DNA from: Gemmobacter aquatilis
GTDB lineage: Bacteria; Pseudomonadota; Alphaproteobacteria; Rhodobacterales; Rhodobacteraceae
DNA length: 64,000 nt
Direction: 5' to 3'
Assembly (NCBI RefSeq): GCF_900110025.1
Contig: NZ_FOCE01000001.1
Span: 62,001 to 126,000, forward strand
Under the pieces are notes generated by a model. That model ran no database searches. It was not told where the DNA came from and saw only the letters and a list, made by a program, of their open reading frames with translations. Below are positions 56,655 through 64,000 of the stretch, piece after piece. The translations under genes were made by a program, and so were the position numbers. The stretch's first letter is position 1. Each line of letters starts with the position of its first letter.

Positions 56655-58168
56655 GGATGTGCCCCCCCCATGATGCCGCCCATCAAAAGCTGATCGCGGC
56701 TGAATGTGCCCATCGCTGGCTCCACCTGCCGGCCCTTGTGCAGCGCGAGGGTGCGATCGGCGATGCCATGCACCTCGTCGCAATCGCTCGACATCACGAT
56801 GACGGCGGCGCTTTGGGCCAACTCGCGGATCAGCGCATAGATCTTGGCCCGCGCGCCAATATCCACCCCCACCGTCGGCTCGACGAAGATATAGACATCG
56901 GCCTCGGCATACAGGCCCTTGGCCAGCACGATCTTCTGCTGGTTGCCGCCCGAATAGCCGCTGGCCGGGATGGTCAGGCTCGGTGGATGCAGCGCCACCT
57001 GCGCCGTCATGCGCTGCGCATCCTCGCGGATCCGCCGCCGCCGCAACACCCAGCCCTTGCCCGAGGCGCGCCCCAGATTGGCCAGCGGAATGTTGAACAG
57101 CGCCGTGCGCGTCAGCGCCAGCCCCTCGGTGCGCCGATCCCCCGGCACAAGGAAGATGCCCGCCGCCAGCGCATCGCGCGGCGACCCCGGCATCACCTCT
57201 TCCCCGTTCACCAGAATCTGCCCGCGCTCGGCCGGTTGCGCCCCGAAAATGGCCTTGGCCAGTTCATCACAGCCCGACCCGACCAGCCCGAACACCCCCA
57301 GAATCTCGCCCTGCCGCACGTCGAACTGCACATCCGCGAAATCCAGCCCCGAGGACAGGCCGCGCACGCTCAGGATCACCTCGCCCGCCGTGCCCGGCGC
57401 GGCCTTGGGCGGAAACACCTCGCCCATCGCCTCGCCCAGCATCATCGTCGCCAGCGACACACCCTGCGCCCGCGCGTCGTCAATGCTCATCCGCGCCACG
57501 CAGCGCCCGCCCCGGAACACCGAGAAACTGTCGGCGATCTCGAACACCTCCTCCAGCTGGTGGGTGATGTAGATCATCGAAATGCCCTGATCGCGCAGGA
57601 TGTTCATCAGGCGGAACAGGTCGTCCCGCTCCACATCCGTCAGGGTCGAGGTCGGCTCGTCCAGAATCAGCACGCGGATGTCATCCGCCGCCAGCGCCTG
57701 CAGGATCGCCACCGCCTCGCGCTCCACCGCCGACATCTGCGCCACGGTCCGGCTCAGGTCGATCGGCACGGCAAAGCGCTGCAGCAGCGCCGCCGCCCGT
57801 GCGATCAGCCCGCGCTGATCCACGCGGCCCAGCATCCCGCGGCCATGCGTTTCGCGGCCCAGAAAGATGTTCTCGTAGCCGGTCATGTCCGGCACCAGTT
57901 CCGGGTGCTGCTGCACCGTGGCGATCCCGGCGCGGATCGCATCCTCCGGCGCGCGGAAATGCACCTCTTGCCCGGCCACGGTGATCGTGCCCGAATCCTT
58001 CTGGACGATCCCCGACAGGATCTTGATGAATGTCGATTTTCCGGCGCCGTTGATCCCCAGAAGCGCATGAACCTCGCCCGGATCAAGGTGGAACTCCACC
58101 TTGTCCAAGGCTTTCACCGGCCCGAACCGCTTCGAGACTTCGGACGCCAGCAAGACTGGCGCTCCCAT
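56651..58168 (-). CDS. Sugar ABC transporter ATP-binding protein, two domains
   Basis: 505 residues. Domain 1: GINGAGKST and LILDEPTSTLT, with a degenerate signature (MSAVEREAVAI). Domain 2: degenerate Walker A GLVGSGCDEL, intact YSGGNQQKIVLAKG, and YIFVEPTVGVDIG, which keeps the catalytic Glu but has Val for the preceding Asp. Energises the two-permease transporter. Start 58168. Confidence 0.85.
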   Translation of the reverse strand: MGAPVLLASEVSKRFGPVKALDKVEFHLDPGEVHALLGINGAGKSTFIKILSGIVQKDSGTITVAGQEVHFRAPEDAIRAGIATVQQHPELVPDMTGYENIFLGRETHGRGMLGRVDQRGLIARAAALLQRFAVPIDLSRTVAQMSAVEREAVAILQALAADDIRVLILDEPTSTLTDVERDDLFRLMNILRDQGISMIYITHQLEEVFEIADSFSVFRGGRCVARMSIDDARAQGVSLATMMLGEAMGEVFPPKAAPGTAGEVILSVRGLSSGLDFADVQFDVRQGEILGVFGLVGSGCDELAKAIFGAQPAERGQILVNGEEVMPGSPRDALAAGIFLVPGDRRTEGLALTRTALFNIPLANLGRASGKGWVLRRRRIREDAQRMTAQVALHPPSLTIPASGYSGGNQQKIVLAKGLYAEADVYIFVEPTVGVDIGARAKIYALIRELAQSAAVIVMSSDCDEVHGIADRTLALHKGRQVEPAMGTFSRDQLLMGGIMGGAHP

Positions 58169-58194
58169 GATCTCTTCCCTTCGCTAAATGATGC

Positions 58195-58218
58195 GCCATG
58201 GGGCCGAAACCCCATGGC
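58195..58218 (-). promoter_or_regulatory. Hairpin between binding-protein and ATPase genes
   Basis: Nine-pair perfect stem (GCCATGGGG with CCCCATGGC, loop of 6), 10 bases after the binding-protein stop. Third example in the window of a hairpin at this position in a sugar transporter operon. Confidence 0.55.
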
Positions 58219-58228
58219 CAGAGGTCGA

Positions 58229-59239
58229 TCAGACCGCGCGAACCCAACCGAGTTCCTGCGCCCGGCCCGGCACGTCGAAATCATCCGGGATACTGTCGGC
58301 CAGCATGTCCTTGGTGACGGCATAGGTCGGCGTCACGATCAGCCGCGGCGCCGGGCGGCCCGCCAGATGCTCATGCGCATACAGCACATTGGCATAGGCC
58401 ATCTCGTAGAAGCTTTGCGCCATCGACAGCTTCAGCGGCGTGTCGCCCGCGATATAGTTGAAGGCTTGACTGCCGCCGTCGATCCCGGTCAGGATCAGAT
58501 TGTCGCGCCCTGCCGCCTTGGCGGCCAGCGTGCCTTCCACCGCCGCACCATCCCAGGCGCACCAGATCGCGTCGATATCGGGGTTGGAGGTCAGGATATT
58601 GTCCACCGCCTGCCGGGGCGTCACATTGCCCGCCAGCGCAAAGGCCCATTCCGTCACGATCTGCACATCAGGGTAACGGCGCAGCGTCCATTCCATGCCC
58701 AGCGTGCGCTGATCCCAGCTTTCGTTCTGCGGCAGCATCACGCGGGCGATCTTGCCCTTGCCGTTCAGCGCCTTGCAGATGGATTCGCAGGAATACTGCC
58801 CCATGCCGAAATTGTTCGACATGGCGGTGCTGTTCACCAGCACACCCGGAATCGCGCTGTCGGCGCAGAATACCGGAATGCCCGCCGCCACGGCCCGCTG
58901 CACCGCAGGCGCAATCGCCACCGCATCGGCGGGGGTGATGAACAGCGCATCGGGTTTCGACGCGATGAGCGAGTCGATCTGATCCGATTGCACCCGCGCA
59001 TCAAAGCCCGCGTCGGTGGTGGTCAGCGAACCGCCCAGTTCCGCCACGGCGGCGTTGAACCCGTCCTGCAGATGGCGCCCGGAATCATAGGTCGTCCAGC
59101 CCAGCGAGGCCGCGAATTTGCGATCCGCCGCCTGGGCGCGCAGTCCCTTGGGCCAGGCCGCCATGGCCGCCGCCGCCGCGATGGACGCACCCATGAAGGC
59201 CCGGCGGCTGAACCCGCCGGTCATCATATCATCAGTCAT
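58229..59239 (-). CDS. Periplasmic sugar-binding protein with Tat-like signal
   Basis: 336 residues. N-terminal GGFSRRAFMGASIAAAAAMAAWPKGLRAQA has a twin-arginine (SRRAFMG) signal, unusual against the Sec signals of the other binding proteins here. Mature type I binding fold: ALFITPADAVAIAPAVQRAVAAGIPVFCADSAIPGVLVNS, DAIWCAWDGAAVEGTLAA and LTGIDGGSQAFNYI. Start 59239 follows GTGGAGGAGAC. First gene of the transporter. Confidence 0.83.
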   Translation of the reverse strand: MTDDMMTGGFSRRAFMGASIAAAAAMAAWPKGLRAQAADRKFAASLGWTTYDSGRHLQDGFNAAVAELGGSLTTTDAGFDARVQSDQIDSLIASKPDALFITPADAVAIAPAVQRAVAAGIPVFCADSAIPGVLVNSTAMSNNFGMGQYSCESICKALNGKGKIARVMLPQNESWDQRTLGMEWTLRRYPDVQIVTEWAFALAGNVTPRQAVDNILTSNPDIDAIWCAWDGAAVEGTLAAKAAGRDNLILTGIDGGSQAFNYIAGDTPLKLSMAQSFYEMAYANVLYAHEHLAGRPAPRLIVTPTYAVTKDMLADSIPDDFDVPGRAQELGWVRAV

Positions 59240-59343
59240 GCTTGTCTCCTCCACAGTTGTTTGCCCTGCCGATCACCGCCGGCCGGGTCCGGTTCCCCCG
59301 GCGCCGGTTGATCGGCGCAGGGGTCAGGCCGGGCCTTTCGGCC

Positions 59344-60789
59344 TCAGCACAGTCGTGTCAGCCCGGCCCAATCCTCATAGGCCCCGGCATAGCTGGCCGC
59401 ATGTTCCGCCGACGGGGCGACCACGGCGCGGATCTTCGGGCGGCGCAGCACCTCTGGCGGGGCGGCCCCCGTCGCGGCGATCATCGCCAGCCGGGCGGCG
59501 CCAAAAGCCGCCCCCAGCTCGCTCGCCTCTGGCAAGTCCAGCTCCACCTCCAGCGCCGTCGCCAGCATCGAAAGCCAAAGCGCCGATTGCGACCCGCCGC
59601 CGATCGCCATCAACCGCTCCAACCGCGTGCCGCTGGCGCGGAACGCCTCGGCACATTCGCGCAGCGCGAAGGCCACGCCCTGCAACACCGCCTGCGTCAG
59701 CGCCGCATCGTCATGCTGATGCGCCAGCCCGATAAAGGCGCCGCGGATCTCCGGGTCATTGCGCGGCGACCAGCAGCCATCCAGAAACGGCGCGAACAGC
59801 AGATCGGTCGGCGGGCGCGGATCGGGGCCTAGCGCCTCCACCAGCTCCTTCGGGCTGCGCTTCAGGCGCGCCGACAGCCATGTCAGGCACGAGGTCGCCG
59901 ACAGCACGACCGACATCTGGTGCCACACATCCGGCACCGCATGGCACAGCGTTTCAATCGCCATCTGTCCCGCCGGGCGCGGGCTGGCATTGGCCACGAA
60001 CAACACGCCCGAGGTGCCCAGCGACAGCGTGCCCGCCCCCTCGCCGATCACCCCGGCCCCACAGGCGCCGCAGGCATTGTCGCCGCCGCCACCCGCAATC
60101 ACCGGCTGCCCCGCCATGCCCCAGCGCGCCGCCAGATCGCGGCGCAACCGGCCCGTGACCTCGGTGCCTTCATGCAAGCGCGGCATTTGGTCCCGGCGCA
60201 GCCCGGTCGCGTCCAGCATCCGGTCCGACCAGTCGCGCCGCCCCAGATCCAGCCACATCGTGCCGCTGGAATCCGCCATGTCCGAGGCGCGCTCCCCCGA
60301 CAGGCGCAGCCGGATGTAATCCTTGGGCAGCAACACCATCCGCGTGGCGGCAAACACCTCCGGCTCGTGCCGCGCCACCCAGATCAGCTTCGCCGCCGTC
60401 ACCCCCGGCGTGGGTTTGCGCCCCACGATCCCGCCCAGCTCCGGCACCCGCTCCAGCAGATCCCGACATTCCGCGCCGCTGCGTGTGTCGTTCCACAGGA
60501 TCGCCGGGCGCAGCGGCCGGTCCGCCGCATCCAGCAGCGTGGCACCATACATCTGCCCCGACAGCCCGATGCCCTGCACCGCCGCCATCGCCTTGGGCTG
60601 GCGCAGCCGCAACGCATCCAGCGTTTCGCACACCGCCCCCCACCACAGATCGGGGTCTTGCTCCGACCAGCCCTTCTGCGGGCGGGCCACGCTCAGCGGC
60701 TGCGACGCCGCTTCGCCGATCAACCGCTGATCCGCGTCGATCAGGATCGCCTTCACCCCAGACGTGCCGAGGTCGATACCCAGATACAT
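59344..60789 (-). CDS. xylB: Xylulokinase (XylB)
   Basis: 481 residues. MYLGIDLGTSGVKAILIDADQ, GIGLSGQMYGATLLD, ILWNDTRSGAEC, GGGGDNACGACGAGVI and AIGGGSQSALWLSMLATALEVELDLP are XylB hallmarks. Phosphorylates D-xylulose or a similar ketose. With a XylFGH-like transporter at 1-3 kb, a xylose or pentitol role is possible. Start at 60789. Confidence 0.88.
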   Translation of the reverse strand: MYLGIDLGTSGVKAILIDADQRLIGEAASQPLSVARPQKGWSEQDPDLWWGAVCETLDALRLRQPKAMAAVQGIGLSGQMYGATLLDAADRPLRPAILWNDTRSGAECRDLLERVPELGGIVGRKPTPGVTAAKLIWVARHEPEVFAATRMVLLPKDYIRLRLSGERASDMADSSGTMWLDLGRRDWSDRMLDATGLRRDQMPRLHEGTEVTGRLRRDLAARWGMAGQPVIAGGGGDNACGACGAGVIGEGAGTLSLGTSGVLFVANASPRPAGQMAIETLCHAVPDVWHQMSVVLSATSCLTWLSARLKRSPKELVEALGPDPRPPTDLLFAPFLDGCWSPRNDPEIRGAFIGLAHQHDDAALTQAVLQGVAFALRECAEAFRASGTRLERLMAIGGGSQSALWLSMLATALEVELDLPEASELGAAFGAARLAMIAATGAAPPEVLRRPKIRAVVAPSAEHAASYAGAYEDWAGLTRLC

Positions 60790-60846
60790 GTCGTCTCCTC
60801 CCTGCCACCGCCACCTCCCAATGGCGGGTCGTCTCTCCGCACGCGC

Positions 60847-62379
60847 TTACGCGGACTGCCGTTGCAATCCCCCGTCCAGATAGGCCTCCAGCGCCGCGAT
60901 CTGCGCCGCCGTCATCCGCAGCCCCAGTTTGCTGCGGCGGAACAGGATGTCCTCTGCCGTGCGCACCCATTCGGTGCCGCGCATGTAATCCACCTCGGCC
61001 GAGGTCAGCCCGGCGCCAAAGTCGATGCCCATATCGGCCCAACTGCGCGCCGATCCCAGCACCCGCCCGGCGCGTGAACCATAATGGCGCACGAACCGCC
61101 GCGCCTCGTCCTCGGCCAGAAAGCGATACTGTTCGCGCAGCCGGTTCACCTCGCCCATGAAGCCACCCGGCGCGAAATCGCCCCCCGGCAGCGGGCGCCG
61201 CCCGGTCCAGCCCGGCCCTTCACCGCCGCGCAGCGCCTGCGCCCCCAGCAAGGGCGCCAGCTTGTCCATCACCGCCTCGGCCAGCCGCCGATAGGTGGTG
61301 ATCTTGCCGCCGAACACCGAAATCATCGGCGCGCTGCCGCTGTCATCCAGCTCCAGCACATAATCCCGCGTCGCCTTCTGCGCTTTGTCCGATCCGTCGT
61401 CATACAGGGGCCGCACGCCGCTATAGGTCCAGACCACATCCGCCGGGGTGACGGGCTTCTGGAAGTAATCGCTGGTCAGCTTGCACAGATAGGCGATTTC
61501 TTCGTCCGAGGCGCGCACGGCGCGCGGGTCGCCCGGATAATCGCGGTCGGTCGTGCCGATCAGGGTAAACCTGTCCTCGTAAGGAATGGTGAAGACGATC
61601 CGCCCATCCTTGTTCTGAAAGATGAAACAGCGGTCATGCGCATACAGCCGCGGCACCACGATATGCGATCCCTGCACCTGCCGCACCTTGCCCTTGGGCG
61701 GGCGCCTGGCAATGTCGCGCGCCACGGCATTGGCCCAGGGCCCCGCCGCATTGATCAGCACCTTGGCCTGAATCCCCTCCTCCACACCCGTCGCCAGATC
61801 GCGCGTCACCACCCGCCAGCCACCGCCCGGCAACGCCGTGGCCGCCGTGCATTTCGTGCCCACCCGGATCACCGCACCGCGCTCCTGCGCATCCTGCGCG
61901 TTCAGGATCACCAGCCGGTTATCCTCCACCCAGCAGTCGGAATATTCGAACCCCAGGGTCAGATCGCGGCGCAGCCCCTCGCCCAGCGGGCTTTTGTGAA
62001 ACGCCACCCGGCTGGTGCCCGGCAGCAACTTGCGCCCGCCCAGATGGTCATAGATGAACAGCCCCAGCCGCAGCAGCCAGGCGGGCCGCATCCCCTTGCT
62101 GTGCGGCAACACAAAGCGCAGCGGGCGCACGATCTGCGGCGCGATGCCCCACAGCACCTCGCGTTCGATCAGGGCCTCACGCACCAGACGGAACTCGTAA
62201 TGCTCCAGATAACGCAGCCCGCCATGCAGCAGCTTGGTCGAGGCAGAGGAGGTCGCGCCCCCCAGATCGCCCTGCTCGCACAGGAACACCGAAAGCCCCC
62301 GCCCCACCGCATCGCGCGCAATGCCGCAGCCGTTGATGCCACCGCCGATGATCGCCAGATCAAAGATCCGCTCTGCCAT
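60847..62379 (-). CDS. glpD: FAD-dependent glycerol-3-phosphate dehydrogenase (GlpD)
   Basis: 510 residues. IIGGGINGCGIARDAVGRG binds FAD; SSASTKLLHGGLRYLEHYEFRLVREALIER, FTIPYEDRFTLIGTTDRDYPGDP, YSGVRPLYDD, FGGKITTYRRLAE and RTAEDILFRRSKLGL are GlpD motifs. Oxidises glycerol-3-phosphate to dihydroxyacetone phosphate, feeding electrons to quinone. EryB of erythritol catabolism is a look-alike, so a polyol-phosphate substrate is possible in this setting. Confidence 0.9.
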   Translation of the reverse strand: MAERIFDLAIIGGGINGCGIARDAVGRGLSVFLCEQGDLGGATSSASTKLLHGGLRYLEHYEFRLVREALIEREVLWGIAPQIVRPLRFVLPHSKGMRPAWLLRLGLFIYDHLGGRKLLPGTSRVAFHKSPLGEGLRRDLTLGFEYSDCWVEDNRLVILNAQDAQERGAVIRVGTKCTAATALPGGGWRVVTRDLATGVEEGIQAKVLINAAGPWANAVARDIARRPPKGKVRQVQGSHIVVPRLYAHDRCFIFQNKDGRIVFTIPYEDRFTLIGTTDRDYPGDPRAVRASDEEIAYLCKLTSDYFQKPVTPADVVWTYSGVRPLYDDGSDKAQKATRDYVLELDDSGSAPMISVFGGKITTYRRLAEAVMDKLAPLLGAQALRGGEGPGWTGRRPLPGGDFAPGGFMGEVNRLREQYRFLAEDEARRFVRHYGSRAGRVLGSARSWADMGIDFGAGLTSAEVDYMRGTEWVRTAEDILFRRSKLGLRMTAAQIAALEAYLDGGLQRQSA

Positions 62380-62382
62380 GGC

Positions 62383-63204
62383 CTAGCCCTCCGCCCCGGC
62401 GGGCTGGCGCTGCGCCGCCAGAATGCACTCGGCCACTTCCACGAACCCGGCGCCGCCCTTGCTGTCGGCAACAAAGGCGGGCAGCGCGAACGTCACCCCC
62501 TCGAACTCCCGCACATTCGCCACGCCGCAGGAATGGGGGAAGAAAGCAAACATCGGCCCGTCATTCGGGCTGTCACCCACGAACACCACGCGGTGGCGCG
62601 CGGCATCGATGTCCAGCCCCAGAATGTCCTGCGCAAAGATCCGCGTCATCGACAGCTTGTCGTAATCGCCGAACCAGCCGTTCACATGGATGGATGACAG
62701 CTTCGCCACCGCGCCGACCTCGGCGAACATGTCCAGAATGCGCTGCACCTCGGCCTCGGGCAGCGGGTCCACATCCTCGCAAAAGTCGATGGCCAGATCC
62801 GCCTCGCGATACAACTGGTCCGAGGCGATCCCCGCCCCCGGCACCGCCGCCAGAATCCGGGCGCGCAGCGTCTCCAGCTTGGCGCGATTGACCTTGCGTT
62901 CCGCATCGCTGGCAAAGAAGCGCTGCCGCATCTTCCGCGCCTCCCGGTCATACGAGAAATAGAAGGCGCCGTTTTCGCCCACCACCCCCGCCACCGGCCA
63001 CAGCCGGGCGATCATGTCGCACCACCCGGCAGGCCGCCCGGTGATCGGCACCACCTGCAACCCCGCCTGCGCCAGCCGTTCCAGCGCCGCATAGGCCTCG
63101 GCGGGCAACTGGCCGTCGGTGGTCAGCGTATCGTCAATATCGGTCAGCACGGCCACACATCCGGCCAGCGCCTTGGGATCGAGTTCTGAAATCGGGCGCA
63201 TCAT
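62383..63204 (-). CDS. HAD-superfamily phosphatase (Cof-like)
   Basis: 273 residues. VLTDIDDTLTTDGQLP is HAD motif I (DxD), TGRPAGWCDMIARLWPVAGVVGENGAFYF motif II and type IIB cap, and FVGDSPNDGPMFAFFPHSCGVANV motif IV. Removes phosphate from a small sugar or polyol phosphate. Three bases before glpD and overlapping the upstream dehydrogenase as ATGA, so tightly coupled to both; glycerol or polyol phosphate is the contextual guess. Confidence 0.8.
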   Translation of the reverse strand: MMRPISELDPKALAGCVAVLTDIDDTLTTDGQLPAEAYAALERLAQAGLQVVPITGRPAGWCDMIARLWPVAGVVGENGAFYFSYDREARKMRQRFFASDAERKVNRAKLETLRARILAAVPGAGIASDQLYREADLAIDFCEDVDPLPEAEVQRILDMFAEVGAVAKLSSIHVNGWFGDYDKLSMTRIFAQDILGLDIDAARHRVVFVGDSPNDGPMFAFFPHSCGVANVREFEGVTFALPAFVADSKGGAGFVEVAECILAAQRQPAGAEG

Positions 63205-64000
63205 GCCTGCTCTTCGATGAAATCTTCCAAAATCCCCATGTCCGCCGCAAGGTCGAGCATGGAGTAGCGGTCGCGCATCTCGCGCGAATAGCGCAGGGCA
63301 TCGGCATAAAGCGCCGGGTCCAGCCCGATCTCTGCCGGGGTCGCCCCGCCGCCAGCGGCCCGCAGATGCGCCGCCATCTGATCCGCCGGGATCATCATCG
63401 CCTTCAGCACCCCCCGCAGTTCGGGCCAAAGTGCTGCCAGTTTCGCGTTGAACCGCGCCGCCGCCTCCGCATCCAGCACCTTGGCGCGGGTCGCCTTCAG
63501 GCAATCCTCCACCGCCGCCGCCGGATAGCGCGCCCGGATCGCCGCCTCGTCAAATCGCGTGGGCTTCACCTGCGGCGCTTCTTCCAGCGCCAGCAGCTTT
63601 TCCTGCAACCGCGCCATGGTGACCGAGGCCACCCCCACCTGTTGCCCATGCACCGTGCCCGGATGCAGCACCCCGGCAAAACTGTCGATCCAGTGCGAGA
63701 TCTGATGCTCGCCCATCGAGCCCGGATGGCTCAGCCCCACCACCGCGATGCCCAGCCCGCCCAGCGTCAGGATGCGCTGCAGATAACCGATGGCGTCATG
63801 GTCGCGCCGCCCCATGCCCGCACTGCGCGCCAGCGCCGCAGCCTCGTCGGCCTCTTGCAGCACATAGGGCGCGGTTGCATAGCGCGTGCCCAGCATGACA
63901 TGCGAAAAATACCAGTCCACCTGCGCCGTGGGCCGGCACAGGCTGTCGCCCAACCCCGCCCCGATCAGGTATTGGGGTGCCCCGGCCGAAACACCGATGT
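63201..64000 (-). CDS. sn-glycerol-1-phosphate dehydrogenase-like protein (AraM family), partial
   Basis: The C-terminal 265 residues are in the window; the frame stays open to the edge. LIGAGLGDSLCRPTAQVDWYFSH, VVGLSHPGSMGEHQISHWID and HPGTVHGQQVGVASVTMARLQ carry the Asp and His metal ligands of the AraM/G1PDH branch of iron-containing alcohol dehydrogenases. Such enzymes reduce DHAP to glycerol-1-phosphate. Grouped here with a phosphatase and GlpD. The N terminus is missing from the window. Confidence 0.8.
   Translation of the reverse strand, partial: IGVSAGAPQYLIGAGLGDSLCRPTAQVDWYFSHVMLGTRYATAPYVLQEADEAAALARSAGMGRRDHDAIGYLQRILTLGGLGIAVVGLSHPGSMGEHQISHWIDSFAGVLHPGTVHGQQVGVASVTMARLQEKLLALEEAPQVKPTRFDEAAIRARYPAAAVEDCLKATRAKVLDAEAAARFNAKLAALWPELRGVLKAMMIPADQMAAHLRAAGGGATPAEIGLDPALYADALRYSREMRDRYSMLDLAADMGILEDFIEEQA

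Noticed and set aside
56657-59311. An 884-codon plus-strand open frame opposite an ABC transporter
   Set aside because: Low-complexity His/Arg-rich translation; the other strand has complete ATPase and binding-protein genes with ribosome sites.

Overview
The window is GC-rich DNA of alphaproteobacterial character. The repABC replication and partition module (47.5-51 kb), the number of CUT2-type sugar ABC transporters, a TRAP carboxylate transporter, and the inositol and aromatic gene content all fit a plasmid or chromid of a Rhodobacteraceae-like bacterium. The genus cannot be read from the sequence. No rRNA, tRNA, CRISPR array, insertion sequence or transposase was recognised.

Layout. 0-22.4 kb is a cyclitol/sugar catabolic region. 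It holds a XylFGH-like ABC transporter, a long minus-strand operon (IolI-like isomerase, three Gfo/Idh/MocA dehydrogenases, a 2-hydroxyacid dehydrogenase, an HpaI-type aldolase and an aldehyde dehydrogenase), a divergent iolD-iolE-SDR operon, two RpiR-type regulators facing away from each other, a second SDR and a second iolG, and a second ABC transporter. One of the two regulators joins an RpiR helix-turn-helix to a periplasmic-binding-protein-type sensor. Four promoter regions here carry the same palindrome, TGCAA-N6-TTGCA, which suggests one regulon. iolB, iolC, iolJ and iolA are not in the window.

22.6-23.4 kb is a MntA/HepT-type (MNT/HEPN) toxin-antitoxin pair. 23.6-31.3 kb is an aromatic-acid cluster: TRAP transporter, extradiol dioxygenase, MhpA-like flavin hydroxylase, FAH-family hydrolase, IclR regulator and a carboxymuconolactone-decarboxylase-like protein. 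It is bracketed by two copies of GTCCGC-N3-GCGGAC. 31.7-35.6 kb encodes a two-subunit molybdenum hydroxylase whose large subunit carries three c-type heme sites. 35.6-41.0 kb is a YtfQRT-YjfF galactofuranose-type transporter with a GntR/FadR regulator.

41.1-47.4 kb is a thiamine operon, thiC-O-S-G-E-F-D, behind a TPP riboswitch; its ThiF-like protein has a rhodanese-like tail. 47.5-51.1 kb is repABC, with a perfect parS-type palindrome at the end of repC, an antisense RNA between repB and repC, and DnaA-box-like sequences upstream of repA. 51.2-64 kb is a minus-strand polyol/sugar region running to the window edge: glycerol-1-phosphate-dehydrogenase-like protein (partial), HAD phosphatase, GlpD, XylB, a third two-permease ABC transporter, an FGGY kinase and an acetolactate-synthase-like TPP enzyme.

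Together the genes describe an accessory replicon devoted to plant- or soil-derived cyclitols, sugars, polyols and aromatic acids. It also carries thiamine synthesis, the cofactor needed by its own TPP enzymes (IolD and the gene at 51.2 kb). Reading-frame calls rest on motifs and on recall of family sequences; no database search was run.
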